Positions 33,381 to 46,000 of a DNA stretch of 64,000 nucleotides are shown one piece after another. The DNA is from Drosophila persimilis (taxonomy: Eukaryota > Arthropoda > Insecta > Diptera > Drosophilidae), in NCBI RefSeq assembly GCF_003286085.1, contig NW_020825312.1, forward strand, positions 2,976,001 through 3,040,000, read 5' to 3'. The first letter of the stretch is position 1. Each line of letters opens with the position of its first letter. The notes under the pieces are model-generated. The model was not told the origin of the DNA and did not search any database. It was given only the letters and a program-made list of their open reading frames with translations. The position numbers and the translations under genes were made by a program.

Positions 33381-36235
33381 GGCTGCCGTCCACTAGCAAT
33401 TAAACAGAATTCACAATCAAAACGCTTCTATATAGTACTCGCTCCTCTCTTCTACTATATTCGAAAATGATTTATAGTACTTTTGTTATTTTCAAATCAC
33501 GAGAACCGTCTGCTCCCCGTCCCGTTGCCAACAGTTCAGTTCCGTTCTCCTCTCCCATTCGGCTATCAACACTCGTACCTCCGACTGATGCTGCGCTCTC
33601 TCTTTCCTCTGCGGGGGGGATGCAGGGCTCTGCAATGATAAGCCACGAGCCTTCCTCATATTTCAGTTGGTTTCAATAATTTTTATCAGACTTCTGAGCC
33701 GCCTACGCGCCCACGCCGCTTATCTGGCGCCCCACTGTGTGGGGCATGTGGATGCATTTGTTGCATGTGGATGCATAAACTGCGTGCTGCACTTGACTGA
33801 TTACGTCGCGACATGCCGGATACACAAGGACGGCTCGAACTCCCAGATATCTGGAGCAAGTGCATGGCCACTGCATTGAATAACGTGATTAAGCGATTGT
33901 TAAGGTCGGTGCGCAAGAGATCATTCCTCGTGTAGGAATGTTTTATATGAGCAGTGTACAATCGGTTGTTATTCTTTTTTATAAAAGATTTAGTAGTGGG
34001 AGTAGTGGAAACCTTTTTTCACTTGGACTTACTGGGATTCGATGATCTTAATATTTAGTTGACTTCCGTTTGAAACTTGGTGAAAAAGAATGCTTTCTTT
34101 TATGCATTTGACAGGCCTGCTAAACACGATCCCAGTCCATGTCTACCACTGAGAAACGTAGGTCAAATGTCACGCCTGAAGCCCCAAAGCAAGCTCCGAT
34201 AGCTCTCGTTGCGACCTTGAGCAATCGCCAGGAAAGCGGCATAAGCATTGGCAAAAGCCAACGTCCCAGATCCAGCGTCCATGCGGACGTCTAAAAGTAG
34301 CAACAACGCCAAGCAATCTGGGTACACAGTCATCAAGCGCAGAAATAATGTGCCATCAAGGGGGGGATTGCCTGAGAAAAGTTATCAGTCGTCTATAAAC
34401 ATGACGTCGATCCCATCCGATCCCATCCGATCCGATCCGATCCCCGGGCTCACACACGCCACAAGTGCGAACTAAAACTTGAGATTTCACACTGCCCACG
34501 AATGGGCGGACTGATCGTAGCCACTTTGGTTGTCTCGGACTGTGCTGGATTTGGATGTGGGTCTCGGCTGGACCTGGGCCCGAGCTTGAGGGGCTTGTTC
34601 ATGTTCCAACGAGGCGTAGTATCACAGTTCGTCACCATCGCCGAAGCGTCAGGGGTCAGAATGTAACGATCGAGAGTGGTTGGTTGTCAATAAAGCTTAT
34701 CAACTAATATTGGAGGTACCCACATATAGTATAGAGTGCTGGGGGAAGCTAGAAGGCAGTGGAAAAGTTTCATAATAATTGTGTTTGACGCCGACCGTGA
34801 TGCTGATGCAGTCATCAATTAGGTCCGGACGTGCGAGATCTTCGAATGCAATCACGGAATGCTCGGAATGCACGGAATGCACGGAAGGCAAGGAAAAACT
34901 AAACGGAAACTGTTCACGCTGGAAAATTGCGTTATTTATACTCGGAGCAGTGCCAACGGTTGCCAATTGTGTCAATTGCATCTAGATATGCCTTACTTCG
35001 TTGAAGGCCATCCGTCCAAGTTCTAGGCTAATAAAGTCCAATTTCTCTTTCCCTATCAGTCCATTAATAATTAATAATGAATAATGACATTATAATTTCA
35101 AAAATCGTCCAAATATAGCCCGGGGATCATACGTAAAGTTCGAGGGGCACAAGGAAAAAGCCGCCAGACGCTAAATAGAGCCTAATGACAAACAACGATG
35201 ATCAATCCGTTTTCCAAGTACAGTAAGCACCGCCTACAGATGGCAGGGCTGGTGCCCAAGTCCCCTGTGGATCACTCCAGTGCAACATTGCGATGCCCCA
35301 CCGTCCCTACTACGGGCCACGAGACATTTTCATAAATCACTTTCGTGAGCTCGACTTTCGCCGGACAAACTCTTCGAATTTTATTCAAAAGTAATATTTT
35401 GCTGATAGATTTGTGCACATGTTTGCCATAATTCATTAGATTCCAGTGACAGCTGGGGTCACCGAGCCAAGCAATAATACCCTCGTCCTCCTCCTCCTCC
35501 TCCTCCTCGTGATACTGCTGATACGGGCAGTCGAATGCGTCAAATAAGTATGTATTTATGGACATACATTGGCTTCCAGGCGAATGGAACTGGACTGACT
35601 CGAACCGCAGGGCCAGGACCGAAACATTTGCAGGTTGTACTCATTCTTTGATATAACATTTTTAAATTTTTCACTCACGATTGGATAGTATCAGTTTATT
35701 AGATTTAAAGAAGGGTAACAGATGGAAAAACAGTCCTGCGGAAGGTCGTTTCGCCTTAGACTCCTCCTTCTATGAGCTGGTGAAGAGTAAGATTCAGCTC
35801 CTTAAGATCTGATGAAAACTTTCATTTGTCGTAAGAAAGTGCATTCGGTGGTACAGAGCACTAAAAAGTAACTTCAAATGACGCTGCAAAATGCAAACCC
35901 AAGTCTTTAACAGCATTTCCGATCTAAACCGCTTCGGTTTTGGCCAATTTGTTCAGTATGCAAATGTTTTATTTTACAGCTAAAAAGTGTGCAGCACTTT
36001 TGAGCTCTGGCAGTGTAAAAAATGCATGTAAAAACTGTGTAAAATTGTTATAGCCTCAGCCCCAGCATAGCCTCCGATTACTTATAGATTCCATTGTTCT
36101 TTTTGCCCCAATATTCCTGTTCGATATCAGCTCTGTTGTTCAATCCGAATCCATTAAAAGCCGTTCCCGTTCCCGTTTGGACTCAGCGTCGATTGCCAGA
36201 CACCAGTCAACAGTTTAATATATTTAAAAGTAGTA
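33381..36235. other. Spacer left of the mariner remnant
   Basis: Apart from the uncertain small gene near 34.1-34.7 kb, I see nothing coding. Simple repeats include a GATCC/CATCC run at 34409-34444 and a TCC run at 35489-35512 that yields a spurious poly-Glu frame on the minus strand. Confidence 0.4.
34139..34294 (+). CDS. Possible small basic gene, perhaps decayed
   Basis: ATG at 34139 opens 51 codons starting MSTTEKRRSNVTPEAPKQAP and ending RSSVHADV. The frame overlaps a second coding-looking frame (34248-34475, with NAKQSGYTVIKRRNNVPSRG), and the first frame then reopens at 34478-34663. A TATAAAAG at 33980-33987 precedes it and an AATAAA at about 34689 follows. The whole looks like a compact TATA-driven gene for a basic, disordered protein whose reading frame has been disturbed, or which holds an intron I cannot place. 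No family recognised. Confidence 0.25.
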   Translation: MSTTEKRRSNVTPEAPKQAPIALVATLSNRQESGISIGKSQRPRSSVHADV

Positions 36236-36800
36236 TACGAGGGATGCTATTTAGTTTTCGGGAATAGCAAATAACAACCATAACTTTTAAATGAAAACGG
36301 CTTTATTCCCCCTGATGATCAACACACTTTTGCATTCGTTCGCACCATTGTTCGTAGAAATTTTTCCATTCCTCTTGAGACACCTCCAAAGCATGGGTTT
36401 TGAGCTCTTCAACGGCTTCTTCGGCGCTCGTAAGTCGTTAACCTCGCAGTTTTTTTTTTTGATGTAAGGGGAATAAAAAGAAGTCATCGAGTGCCAAGTC
36501 ATGACTGTAGGGCGGATGAGTCATTAATTCGATGTTTCGACTGCTTAAAAATTCACCTGATTGTCAAGATGTGTGAGAGCTCGCATTGTCATGATGGGGA
36601 ATGATTCGTGTCTTGGAACATCCCCGCGGTCCATTGCTGTTAAGTTTCCGGCTCATACGCATATATCCATGATTCATCACCTATCACTTCTTTGTAGTAC
36701 CACCCGTCGAACTTTTTAAGCATTTCCTAACTCCAATCGACTCGAGCCTTTTTTTGAGAGATTGATAAGTTATGGAGTATCCAACGAGAACAAACCTTTA
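36236..36800 (-). mobile_element. mariner-family DNA transposon remnant (transposase C-terminal half)
   Basis: Reading the minus strand, fragments of a mariner transposase follow in order. First comes the region before the first Asp (LKKFDGWYYKEVIGDESWIY AYEPET), next the second-Asp region (IIPHHDNASSHTS), and last the third-Asp region (PPYSHDLALDDFFLF) with SAEEAVEELKTHALEVSQEE and CVDHQGE. All three DDD-catalytic neighbourhoods are recognisable, but there are several in-frame stops and frame shifts and the N-terminal DNA-binding half is missing. The left boundary shows TA followed by cgagggatgctatttagttt, resembling a mariner terminal repeat. No second terminal repeat is evident, so it is a 5'-truncated, dead copy. 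Confidence 0.8.
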
Positions 36801-37665
36801 TTACAACTAAGTGTTGAGGCAAAATGGAATGTATTGAAATGGAACTAGTGTGCAAGGATGCCTCCATCTCACGATATTACGCATTGACATTAGTATAGCC
36901 AATTCCCGAAAGCAGCCCTCGTATGCTAACTCTAATTTAGCTCTATTTAAAGAGAAATTCGCATTAAGAAAACAATACCCTTTGAGTATGAATTTCCCAT
37001 AATATGATTTAAAAGCGATATTGCAGCTTAGTTTACTCGGCCGAAAGTCGGTAATAAATATCATATTGTGTATGCATTAAAAACTTGTACTTGCATTGAT
37101 TTTTGTAAGCTTTTTGTAATACACTCATTCTGTTTTAATTCAGTTAATGGACAAATTAAAGAGAACAATAGTATATATGTTGAGTATTTAATAATAAAAA
37201 AAAAAAACGACATTTAATTATGGATTTACGTTTACAAAGTTAAAAGCTAGGGTACACAAATATAAAGCGTTTAAAATCACATGTGCAATACCATATTAAT
37301 AATAGCATTATGTATTGAAGGCCCGCTATGGACGGATCCAATTTACAGTCCCGTCTGCTACGACGAGTGCTGAATAAATCATGACTGGATATCGTGCGAG
37401 CTGAAGCTTCTGTTCATTTTGGTTTAAAAGTTTGTCCGTTGGTCCGTTCGTCGGTTTGTCGCTTGTTCGTCGACTGATAAATACGATGGGTAACACGATG
37501 GCTTGAACTGGCAGCGGCAGTGGCTCGAGAAAATTAGTGGTTGCTCTGTTTGAGCAGCAAACAGAGCAGCGAGCAGGACATGTAAATTACGGCGCTTAAT
37601 TAGAACCGCGGCGCGTGCAATGGATTTAATAAAAAAAACTCTCGTTCCCCGCCGCAGCGCTCCAA
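36801..37665. other. Spacer between the mariner remnant and CAH2
   Basis: AT-rich, no gene recognised. An A-rich run lies near 37197-37208. Confidence 0.4.
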
Positions 37666-40097
37666 TTAAAAGCCACTGAAGGCTGAGGCTATAAGCGCCG
37701 CCACAAGGCCAAAGCCGCTAAGAAGGACTTCCGGGGAATAGGACCTCCTGTTGGCCGCATTTTCCACGTTCACAAAAGGAATCGCACTCTGATTGAGAAA
37801 TGGCATCGGCTCGAGCACACTTTTGTACACCTTGCGATCGTTGAGCGGTTGGATGGGTCGGAAATTGTTGTTCAAGTGCTCATCGTTGGCTGTTAGCTGG
37901 CGGAAGGCGTTGAGCTGAGGGCACATACGTAAGAAATGGATAATCGTCATTCAGGAGAGCGTTTTATGCGATTAGGTTGACCCACCTGCTTCTCCGTTAT
38001 ATCGATCGGCTCCATGAAGTCAATCCAGGTGACATCCTCGCTGCACGGCGGAGTTGTCAGCGAGCCTACGTAGGTATAGTAGTTCAGGAGATCCCATGAG
38101 AGGTAGTCCCGCAGGGGCATTGGGTTTGTGAAGTTAACCGACATGCCCTTCCTGCCAATCTTGGCGAGCTGGTTTGTAAAATCCTCGTAGCTCTCAGTAC
38201 CCTCTTTTTTGACCTAAATATAAAAACACTTGTGGGTCATGCAACCGAGTAGACCTCTTGCCAGTCCCCTTACCTGAAAGAAGAATGCCATCACGGCAAG
38301 CCCGTGATCCTTGCCGAGGGCGCTTTCAAAGTTCGGGTACTCCAGATTCCGCAGCACCACATGCAGCTCCGCGGGGTAGGCGTGGTTATCTATCAGATCC
38401 TCACTGCCCACCGTGTCGTTCTCGCCCCAGTGAAAGTGGAACTGCTCGAACTGGTATCCGGTAAAGGGAGACAGCTCGGAGAGTGGCCCGCCTCGGACCC
38501 GCGGCTCCATGCCCTCCTCATAGGTCATCCTCACCAGCACCGTGTGCCCGTTGTTCGATATGTGCATGACCTTTGGCGTCACCATGGTGTTGAAGAACTC
38601 CAGCGTGGGATACGCCTTATCCTCAACGTTGACCAAATCAATGTTTATGGGGCTCTGCTGTTTGCCACTGCAGCGGTTGTAATCCTCGCTCCAGTGCTCG
38701 GGGCCGTGCTGCCCCCCATATCCAAAGTCCTGAGCCAGGCCAGACGACGCTGCGGGAAGAGAGGGGAGAATAAGCAAGCCGAGACTGTTGTTAATCGATC
38801 TCCCTCAGGTGCTAATTGCTTTGGCACTCGCCGACGTATCGGTGACATCGTCTGTGCCGTTGCCGACAGTCTGGATTGAGATGCGTTATTTGATCAAGCT
38901 ATCTATTAAAGCGACAACTATTTTTGATCGCGGGGAAAGCTAAAAATACCCTTATGTTGGTCCTACCACTCAAAAGACTCAACTCAATTCGCACTTTGCG
39001 TCAAGGCACACATGCTGTACTCCGTCTGTCGTCAGAGGGCATCAGGTGCCTTCAGATCAAACATCGGTCTACACGTAATTGCACATTTAATTAGCATCAA
39101 TCGAGCAGCAATTATCCATGTAAAGTTTATTGAGTTCCGCCGCCGGGAATACTTTCCGTGAAATATTCCATCTACGAGTATAGGAAAGGGCAAAAACAGT
39201 CTGCCAGTCTGTTTCTCAGCTTAGAGAAGCTTTAAAAACATGATATGTCATATATAAAATTTGCATATTAATAGCCGAAGATTATTTTTGTTCGCGTCTG
39301 CGATATTATCCACTAATTTGTGGGCAACAAAAAATCCCAACAAAATTAGCAGAACGCTCAAACTGAATTAGCTGTCATTAGTAGTCGATGTGTGTGTTTA
39401 GATGCCCAGACAAGTTACAAATTTACGTGAATTATGAACTAATTTTGACCAGCTGGCCTCTTTAGTATTTTCAACCACAAATTAGCAAAACATTGCGGTG
39501 AAATTAAATTAAATAGCATAGAATAAGTGGATCACATGGAAAATTGAAAAAGTGCGCCCAGGGCAATCGGAAATCATGCGTGATTAATGGTGAGGCATCG
39601 ACTAGAACAATCAGAAGGTTAAAGATCAGTCAGGTGACAGTCAGCAAGACGGTAGACATAAATTGAATGTCGTATCGCAGACATGTCCCAGACTTCTGAC
39701 GATGTGCCAGTCATAAAGACTTCAAGCTTTTAGTTCAACCGCCTTGATTTGATATATCATGGAGATAATCGTTAGGCACAATTAATTCTTGGAATCATAC
39801 GAGTGGTACAGTACTGTGTTTAGTTAAATGTTTGCCCGTAAACCAGCTTGCACCAGCTCGGAGTGCACTTATTTATTCATTCATTCATTCATTCATTCAT
39901 TAGTTAGTCTTGGGATATCACTTCTCGGGGAATTACGCAAATATTTGTATAACTAAATTGCCAAGACACCAAGTGCTCAATTGATAAATATGTTTAATTA
40001 ACGCAATTGAGTATTCAGTGTGTTATTTGCTGGTTTGCTCACCATAGGCTAAGATCAGGGCAAAGGCCACTGTAGCACTAACATTACACCTCCACAT
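37666..40097 (-). CDS. CAH2: Carbonic anhydrase 2 (alpha class, probably GPI-anchored)
   Basis: Reversible hydration of CO2 outside the cell. Exons 40097-40043, 38749-38274, 38213-37986 and 37914-37666 give 335 residues. The signal peptide is WRCNVSATVAFALILAYA, followed by the alpha-CA fold from FGYGGQHGPEHW and QQSPINID. Zinc ligands His123 and His125 (FHFHWG) and His148 (AELHVV) have the family spacing. The proton-shuttle His87 (NNGHTV) and the SLTTPPCSE substrate loop are intact, so it should be active. After the catalytic domain, a linker leads to a C-terminal hydrophobic tail (VLLSGFGLVAALIASAF) with no cytoplasmic residues beyond it, the usual GPI-attachment layout. Intron 1 is 1.3 kb and follows the signal peptide; the others are short. 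Assignment to CAH2 also rests on the neighbouring Miox gene. Confidence 0.92.
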
Positions 40098-43000
40098 GGT
40101 TTCGATTCGATTCACTTCTGAGAGACACTTGCCGCCTTATCGGGCTGTCGGGCCGTCGGGCTGTTGGGCTGGCGGGGCACTGCGCTTGTCACCTTGTAAA
40201 TTATTGTAACTGTTAAAGGCCTGCTGCCAATCGAGAAATCTTGCGGCTTTCCGACGGTATTTGTGTCTATTGTCTGCTGTCTGCTGTCTGTTCGTGCTCA
40301 CCCGCCAAGTGCGGTCACACAACTGCGGTTAGGGCCGGAGCGGTGCCTAAACTTATATCAGTTAGCCAGAGCTTGGCTGGTGCTGATTGCTTCTGTTGTC
40401 CTCTCTTTCTGCTCGATGTGGCCCACTGGTACTTCCAATTCCCCTTCAATTGAATCCCCAATCGGCCCGTGGTCATGAGAGTTCCACTTGGGCATCGACG
40501 CAATGTCCGCTCCGCTACCTGCCCCATCCCCTGCCGCAGCCCCATCCCCTGCCCCAGCCCCTGCTCTCAGCGACAGGCGAGTGAGGGGCAAGTTTCTGCG
40601 GGTAATCAAAAGGGAAGACGAAAATTCAAATGGTTTGCCACTGCTGTGCTGCCCTACGCTGCGACAGAGTCCATCTGACTGGCTGTTCTTGAAATACATT
40701 ACAGGAACGGTATGATTTTCGGTGTTTGCTCTCCTTCCACACTCTACACACGGATATCCCAGCGTATGTATCGTGTGATATCCTATGTTCTGGTTTTGAT
40801 ATTCATATTTTGATATTATTTTGAGCTGGAGCTCCTCTGTTCTGATTTTTAACTACAGAAACGTTATCATTCGAAACGAATATACATATTATCTGTTGTA
40901 TTGTATTTTGCTAGTAGAACATACCCACTTTCAATGCGGGGTATGCTCGAGTAAGCCCTCGCATTGGAAGCATTCCGTTATTTCTATTCTTGCTCTTTTG
41001 CACTCACCTCTCTCACAGCATTACAGCATTGCCATGCTTAAGCAAGTTCATAATTCTACGATAGAGTAGGGCATAATCAATGCAGATAGAAGACATACTG
41101 AAAATCCAAATGCTAAGGATATTACAAGACATCGTGTGGAAATATATGCTCCAAGCTAAACCGAAAACCATGTAGAGAATCCAACTGTAGTCGAGTATTA
41201 CAATGCTGAGCGAGTATACAACATTTATGGAAAACAAAGTGTGTGCACTATTCGATGAGGCGAAAGACGAACTTCTTTCCTTGCGAATGACTAATTGTGT
41301 GCGTGAGGGGAGGGGAAGTAAGTGTCGAACGCCAAGTTCGATGACGAAGGCGAAGACGATGTTGATAATGGTGATGACAGAGTCGGGGACAGCTGGTGGC
41401 GAAAGCCAAGACTGAAAAGTCGGATGCCAAATGCCAATAGTGCACGAGCGCGATTGTGGGAAGCGACTTTCGGGAGAGAGTGGGCTCTCGAGTGGACGGG
41501 GTTGCGAAACTAGTACATCTACCAACAAGTCTCTTCTCTGATCATTGACGGGGTCGGGTCGTGAGAGCTATCTCATGTTTATAGAGCTGTACGAGTACTA
41601 CACATTTCCATATGAACAGTAAATCTGGGCGATACTTAGGTTGATTGCTTTGCTGTTTATCTTGGCATCACATGTCGCAGCCACAAATCGCAATGCAATT
41701 GAAATGTACTATGCATGCTTAATGGAATTACTATTGCATGGTAATCGGTGCAGTGCAGTGCAGTGCAGTACAGTGTGGTGCGGCCTGTTTGCTTTGGACT
41801 GCGTTTGCATTCTCCCCGGGCATTAAACATTAACAATTTAGACTGCCTTTCATTGCAGTTTGAATCGATCAATAAACTATTTTTACTACCGATTCGACAA
41901 CCGATCGCATGCCTAATGGTGTTTCCATATGGCTTCGTGTCAACTCAAACGATTGTCTATGTATAATTTGCTCTGATCTGAGGGGAATTTTTCGGCTGAC
42001 CCACTCACCGGATTGACTCATCTTGAATCTCGAAGCTTGAAGCCCGCGTTTTGGCAGTGGAAACTTTTCCATTTTGGCACTTTCATTGTAGTAAACTCTG
42101 ATGTACTGGGGCGTGAGGAGGGCGTTTATTAAAACGACCTCCAAGATATGTCAAGCGAGAGCATAATGTCTGGTTCCGCGCACAAACACGACCTACAATC
42201 TATTTACAATCTGGAAAAGTTTCCCAGAGAACACTTACGCTTGTGCCCGCATTTTAATAGTAGACTCTTTTTGTATTCTTATTTTTTGAGCAGGTCTCTA
42301 ATTACTTTGTTTGGGGTTTCGGCTTGGGCTTGGGCTTGGTCTGGGGCTTAGAGCGGGAGAGAGTAAGTGCTTTTTTCTGCCTTTGAGTTCTTCACTGGCA
42401 ACAAAATATATTAACGTTCACATGTACATATATATATATACATATATATACTGACGGTAGCCTGCGGTGAATGCGTAAATGTTTTATAATTCGGTGCCAC
42501 AAAGTAGAACTTTTAATATCTAACCCCGGGAAGACGGCACACGACGAATGTCTGTTGGTAATGGGGGTAAAATGTGTGTTGAATGCGAAACTTTTTGCTT
42601 TTTGGTTTTTGCTTTCATTTGCCCACTGATTACAAAGCCTTTGCTGTTGCTTTGCCCAGATTTAACCAAACCGAACGAGACCAAACGAAAACCACTTGCC
42701 TACGAAATACATAAATGCACAAATATGAGTATTTTGTCGGAATTGTAAAAAAGTCGCAGCGCCAAGAGTTGCCCGGAGCATGACGAGCCACCGTGATTAC
42801 GGAGAGATATAGATAAGGGTAGGGAGGTGCTTCCATATGTATGTACTGGGGTATGTGTGTCATAGTTCAGATAGAGATGGAGAGAGCCAGTTCTGAACAA
42901 AGCTCCCGGCAATAATCCCAGCGACTGTTCAACATCATCATCCACATCCACATCCACATCAATAATCATTCTAATAAGACTCGTTGGCATTTAGCATGGG

Positions 43001-46000
43001 ACAGGGAACAGCAGGGGCGGCCTTTATTCCTATTTATTTTTAATTAAAGTGCAACTGCCGACGAGCTGCGGCTGGCTTTAGTCAATTTACGACTAAAAGT
43101 GGTCCAGGAGAGTGCCCCGACCAGGAAGGGCTGCCAGTTTGTCGTCGCAGCTCGAACTATTTGTTGTCGCGGTCTCCAAAACCATACTCCAGGGCGTTTA
43201 TGCATTGGCGCCTATCATATCGGTATAGCTCCGTTATCGTCACTACCTCTGAACCTCTGAATGAACGCAGACACTGTACTTTCAAAGTGCCTTCAATTGC
43301 ATAATGCAGTGTAACGTGTCCGGCTAGTGGCACGGAAAGGCTGCGGTTGCCCATGGCACGCGCGCGCCACAGCCGCAACTCCAATCCGAAAAGGGCCTAC
43401 AGGCATGGCGCGGCTCGCCCATAATCACCCATAAGCTCACAGCTTTTATCAATGGTCCATGCACCATCTACCATCCGCCATCCACCATCCATCATCCATT
43501 AAGGCATCAGAAGTGCTAAGCCAATGACTGCTCCTGGGCCCTGCGCCCTGGGGCTTACTTTACTGACCAAATCGCGGCATTCTTTGTCACCGACAAATCA
43601 TATATGTATGCGAAACGGTGCCATCAGCAAGCCAACTTTTAGGCATGTGGATGCGGTTGGCTTTAAGAGCGGAGAGCCCCCACAAAGAGCACTCGCCAAT
43701 GCTCTCTCTCTCTTTCTCGCCGTTGCCACATTCTCTCTCTCGGTGCTTTGCAGCTACCAACTGGATGGTCTGCTCGGCGGAGGATGCCACTGCCTGCGAC
43801 AAGCAACAATTTTCATTGATAAAAACGCCAGCTGCTGGATCCTGTGGCTCAGTCGTACGCGAGCCTTCAGTCAGTCCGTGCCGGATTGGCGAAAGTCCTT
43901 TGGGAGTCTGACGAGTCGGTCTTTTCGGTGGATCTCCTTTTTCCGTGTGAGGGTCCCAGACTTAATTAAAACTCGCGTACACGCCGCGTGTCAACAAGTT
44001 TATTTCCTGCATAAGCAGCTCAGAGCGGCTTACGAAGACATCAAACAAACGGCTTAAGGCCTTTAAAAAAATCACCATTCAGCATAATTTTACTGGATAA
44101 ACAGTTGAATTCGCAGGAAAGTTTTACGTCCAATTGGCGCCACTCCACAATCGCAGTTGGTAAACTTTGGGTCCGCCCGATGATAAATTGTTAAGGAACT
44201 TTTCCCAAAGAGTTTTCCTTTTCGGCAGCAAGTGGCAATTGAAACGACAATTTCGCAATCAGATAACATTTAAGTTTCGGGAAAGTTACAATGCCGCTCT
44301 GGTAATCCAAATAAAAGCCGAGCCGAGCTAAAGTAAATAGATTCAGTATCCTCTGCGATTTGAAAAGACTGCACAATAAATCCAAAAGGTGAGCAGAGTC
44401 ACTGATTTGATTGGTTTAGCACACATCCGCTACACTTAAACGAACAAATACACTCGCCAAAAAAGTTTGACCAAACTCAAAATATCTCGAATGAATCCTC
44501 GAAGAACTAATTTAGATGTAAGCAGCCCAGAAATATTGAGCTGAGAATAAAAAACTCCCTCGTTTACCAAATGAATTGAATCAGAAAAATGCTTGTTGTG
44601 GTCTCTTTTTTTTATGTTTCTAAAATGTTTCTTAAAAAAGAAATTTCCCATAAATACGTGTCCTAGAGAAAGCCAACTTTCTTGTTTCATTAAAGATCAA
44701 TCTATCTATAAAGTACAAATTACTGCATCAAAACTGGTAAGTTGGTTGAAAACTTATAGCGGCACTGTATATATGTATATGTATTACAGGAATACCATGT
44801 TGATTGTGAGCCTTTGAGGATATTTTTATAGGATATTTATAGGATATGCTCCCAAATGCAAAAATGTGCAGGCCACAAAAGTACATATATTCCAGCCGAG
44901 ATTTTAATTTAGGTATTAAGCCTAGATATTTAGTTGAATACAGCCCTAAACACACATTTCACACATAAAAAGTGCAACTTTGTTGGAAAGGTTATTGAAT
45001 GGATCAGCATAATCGAGGATTTAAACTTTTTAAATCTCTTTACTTGCATTTACGAAACCTCTAGTCAAGTCTCTAGTAGAATCCCCATTCGTTTTCGGAG
45101 TAAAATACAAATATTGCTGGAATGAAATTTAACCAAAAGAAACCTAAAAGTACAAAAAGATGTACCAATGTTTTCTTACAAAATATTCAACCAACTCCTT
45201 TAAGTTTCATAGTTCTACTGAGCGATTAGCAATTCCAAGGATGATATATTTGTTCATTTTTGAATCATTTATGCCGTAAAACATCTGCAGTTATCTCAGA
45301 TCTCTAGAGTTAATTTATGTGTCGCAAGTGCAAAATAAATTGCAGCGTTCCCTCAGTGTAGAAGTGTTGACTTTACATTTTTTGTGCTTAACTTTATTTG
45401 CTAGCCAGCATTCTGTCTGGCGTCATTTTTAGGGCTTTTTAGTTAACGCTTGTCACATTTATGATGAATAAATAAACTGCGATTCGAACTCGTGTCCAAC
45501 CATATCCAATGCAACTTTCGATGGGGGAAAATTGTATTCCAGATACATTACTCATTAAGTTGTTCAACAGTCAGTTTATTTTAAGAGGATTTAGACTTCT
45601 CATTCATCCGTGAAAACACGGTAACGGGCGTCTTAATTGACAATTGAGAAAAGCTTAAGCTTGTTTGCTCATGGGCCGGAAAAACAATCCAATGTCCGAG
45701 AAACACTTGACCATCGCCCCGGCGACTAAGCGGATTCCAACGACATGTTCCATTCCGATGGAAGAAGCTGAAATATATCAAGAATGAGTCGACAAGCTGC
45801 AGTGCTGGCTCCATTCCTTTATCTTTATCTTTTTCTTTGGCTTTCTCGGTCTTTGGGCCCCGGCCCCATTTCGGCTAATATCGCCTCCTTTGTTTGTCAG
45901 ACACACCTGAGTGGCCGCCGGTCTTTGTGACATTTACCAAGTTAACAAGTCGTGGCATCTTGCATCGTCTGACTTATAAGCCCCATGAAGAGGGGCTCGG

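Noticed and set aside
35272-35565. 97-codon minus frame with a poly-Glu run
   Set aside because: Poly-Glu comes from a TCC microsatellite, and there is no other coding sign.
41013-41528. 171-codon minus-strand hydrophobic frame
   Set aside because: It begins with a non-ATG codon, the first internal Met is far in, and there is no splice or promoter support; judged chance.
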